This document shows, one piece after another, positions 12,485 to 14,370 of a DNA stretch of 14,370 nucleotides (positions within the stretch are counted from its first letter, which is position 1; every line of letters starts with the position of its first letter). The notes below the pieces were generated by a model. It saw only the letters and a list, made by a program, of their open reading frames with translations. It did not search any database and was not told the origin of the DNA. The stretch is taken from assembly GCA_905221605.1 (NCBI GenBank), contig CAJNDS010001668.1, positions 427,906 to 442,275 on the forward strand, given 5' to 3'. The DNA comes from Symbiodinium natans. Lineage: Eukaryota; Sar; Dinophyceae; Suessiales; Symbiodiniaceae. Position numbers and translations under genes: made by a program.

Positions 12485-14370
12485 GTGCAAACTCCCTCTG
12501 CGCCACATGATGGAGGAGAGAGCGGGGCGACGACATGGGTGGAGATTCCGGTGGTGGAAGCTGAAGAGACGCCCCCTGAACACCACGAACACCATGCCCA
12601 CACTGGCGACTATGCGGACGTGGACTCCAACAACCTCATGGGGGAGAACGACGACAAGCCGGAGGGGGTGTCCACGCAGGGGGAGGGCACCAGCTGGGGG
12701 GCGACCTGGAAAGATCGTCGTGATGCTCGATGGTGGGTTGGGGGACAAGGGCCACAGCGTACTGCCAAGCGGCGACAGAGAGTTGCTGACTGGCTGGAAG
12801 GGACGTGGAAACCAGCCTGGAGGATTGCCCAGGAAGAGCAAGCAGACAGGGGGCGGGCAATGAGGGAGATGGTGCGGCGGGAGCTGGCAGCCTACATTGC
12901 GGAGCAGCGTGTACCATTACCGCCCGTGCAGCCGAACGCGGTGAGGCCTACTCCAAGAGATGGGACGACACAAGCGGAGGATGCGGAGGAGTTCTACATC
13001 AACGAGCTCCTCACGCCGGACCATGAGCAGGACTGGGTGGCGGGGGTGGACAGATGGGTTGGGCCTTTGCCACCGGAACAAAGTGACGAGCGCCCGGTGG
13101 TCACGGACCAGGCCGAGCTGGACCGCATCATGGCGCAGAAGCAGGCGGAGCGGCAACGAATGATGATGGGGGCGGGGGTGTCTTACTACGCGGAGAGTGC
13201 TGGTGGTGGGGCGTCTTCGTCCAGTACAAGCGGTGCTAGTCTGCGGGACGGTGCCGGTCTACAGGGAGGTGCTGTTCTACGGGGAGGTGCTGAAATACAG
13301 GGTGGAGCCGCTCTACCAGGAGGTCACGCACTACAAGGAGGTCCAGCGGATCCACATGGCGTTCCTCAGAAAAGGTGCTGTTCCACAGGGAGGCGCTGAG
13401 CTACAGGGTGGGGCCGCTCTACAAGGAGGTCACGCACTACAGGGAGGTCCAGCGGATCCGCATGGCGTTCCTCACGCGCATGATGGGGGGCCACCACATG
13501 GGACGTCTAGTGATGTTGGGGATGAAGATGTACCTCTGGCGCCAGTGGAACTAGACGAGATGGAGGTGAAGGATTGGGACCCGCAGGAGGCGGACTATAG
13601 TGGGCTGATGCAACATGAGTTGGTGATGAGGCGCATCAATGAAGTCCGCCAGTTGGAGGACGCGCAGGGGGAGGTGGATGCAGCATTGGAGACGATGAGG
13701 GAGCAGCTTGACAGGCATGGGGTGGAAGGGGTGCTGCCGCCGGAACTGCGTTGGGGAGTGCGCCGATGGGTGGAAGAAGAGCGTCGGGGTGTGCATTTTA
13801 TGCAGCGGATACTCCAGCGCATCGAGGTGGAGGTCTTGGGGTGTGGAGGTGTGGAGCTTCCTCGTGAACGGCGTCCTCGAGATGTTATGGGGGAGGCGAG
13901 GGCCATGGCGTGGGCGAGACAATTTCGGGACCGACTCGCGCGCATAGCGAGGAGGGAAGCGCAGATCTCCGCACCGAGGGGGAGATCGCGTTCGCCGAGA
14001 GTGGCAGCAGCATCGTCGTCATCGAGACCTACAAGTACAGCGGTGGTAGGGCAAGGGGAGATGGTGGTCAATGACGGGGTGCTCGCGGTGGAGAATGGGT
14101 TACTGGCGGTTGAGGATGGGCTGCTGGCGGTTGAGGATGGCGCGCTTGTGGTTGCGGATGGGTCGCTGGAAAGTGCTGGGGGATCCACAGAAGTGGTGAT
14201 GGTGGCCCATGAGGGGGAGGAGGCGGCCAGTGGAGGTGGTGGGGGGGCTGGTGAAGCTCGAGGAGGTGAAGTTCGTGGAAGTAATGGGGATGAGGAAGTA
14301 GACAGTGACGCCACCACGCTGCTTGAGTTCCCCGTGCCGTCGTTCTGGACTGCATCGCTGAGTACAAGCA
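12485..14370 (+). CDS. Large unrecognised protein gene, 3' partial, with one frame break
   Basis: The longest coding signal in the window. The frame from 12485 (GTG; no ATG near; the same frame is open back to 12371 inside repeats) runs to TGA at 13397-13399, 304 codons. From 13374 the next frame stays open to the window end, 332 codons, and continues the same internal repeats. The break is an AAAA run (13370-13373) where AAA would keep frame. First in-frame ATG is at 12638 (codon 52). Layout: acidic, His-rich start; Trp/Arg-rich helix WLEGTWKPAWRIAQEEQ; charged helices near codons 120-145 and 210-225; Ser/Gly linker; LQGGA-type hexapeptide repeats; after the break a charged helical part with RWVEEERR; RGRSRSPR; five heptapeptide repeats; Gly/Ala linker and acidic end. 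No enzyme motif, signal peptide or membrane segment seen. May be a transposable-element or structural protein; function unknown. The 5' end abuts telomere-like repeat, so it is probably truncated or preceded by an exon not seen. Confidence 0.75.
13229..13470 (+). repeat. Hexapeptide-coding repeat with a 105-bp duplication
   Basis: 18-base units coding for xLQGGA-like hexapeptides (SLRDGA, GLQGGA, VLRGGA, EIQGGA, ALPGGH, ALQGGP) followed by ADPHGV. The block from GTT at 13274 recurs from GTT at 13380. The offset is 106 bases, not 105, because of the extra A at 13370-13373. The second copy ends in HGVPHAHDGG instead of HGVPQK. Confidence 0.88.
14076..14180 (+). repeat. Five 21-base units coding for a heptapeptide
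   Basis: In-frame units GVLAVEN, GLLAVED, GLLAVED, GALVVAD and GSLESAG. The first three are near-identical in DNA (G-x-L-L-A-V-E-D), the last two decayed. The seven-residue period with hydrophobic L, L and V could support a helix or a small beta arrangement; no known repeat family recognised. Confidence 0.85.

Noticed and set aside
12480-12863. ATG-started 127-codon + frame overlapping the large gene
   Set aside because: Arg/Thr/Trp-rich shadow of the main frame. It does share the frame used after the break at 13374, but the main frame is clearly the coding one from 12485 to 13369.
13551-14367. Long minus-strand frames of 99-240 codons opposite the large gene
   Set aside because: Ser/Pro/His/Thr-rich mirror frames of a GC-rich coding strand; the + strand carries the in-frame repeats.

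Overview
The window is eukaryotic nuclear DNA dominated by plant/algal-type telomere-like repeats (CCCTAAA / TTTAGGG). Roughly half of the first 12.5 kb is made of these heptamers or decayed variants. They appear in BOTH orientations, in dozens of short blocks separated by unique 'islands' of about 30 to 400 bp. The window begins with CCCTAAA on the + strand, which fits a left chromosome end. The repeated orientation flips and mixed variants (CCCTAGA, CCCTGAA, CCCTAAG, CCCTAAAA, CCCCCTAA) show that most of the material is interstitial or subtelomeric, not a fresh telomerase product. There are no bacterial-style genes, rRNA, tRNA or CRISPR. The organism is probably an alga or another protist with an Arabidopsis-type telomere; a dinoflagellate or green-lineage alga is possible, but the sequence alone does not settle it.

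Layout. 1-3700: alternating repeat blocks, small islands, an 84-base G run (2852-2935), a T41 run slightly further on (3971-4011) and a 62-bp stretch with three consecutive inverted repeats (59-120). 3700-5530: two islands whose + strand reads like the two halves of a Smr (small MutS-related) domain, separated by telomere-like DNA. 5530-7480: higher-order telomere-like repeats, the longest array (5998-6387), then decayed G-rich copies. 7786-8188: a protein-like reading frame interrupted by a 160-bp telomere array with a 9-bp direct repeat at both ends. 8198-10460: the only long region free of telomere repeats, holding dispersed hairpin repeats, a large palindrome and possible minus-strand coding sequence. 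10464-12480: more telomere-like blocks, an exon-like island resembling the N-terminal part of an AceE-type pyruvate dehydrogenase E1, and a 21-bp minisatellite. 12485-14370: one long, repeat-rich, unrecognised protein-coding region with a single +1 frame break, running off the window.

How it fits together. Several islands look like 60-110 bp exons: an AG (often AG|G) acceptor-like end, uninterrupted protein-like codons, then telomere-like repeat. Two explanations remain open: (a) real genes whose introns are filled with TTTAGGG repeats, or (b) gene fragments captured between telomere repeats during end repair and subtelomeric shuffling. Homology statements are from recognised motifs, not from a search.
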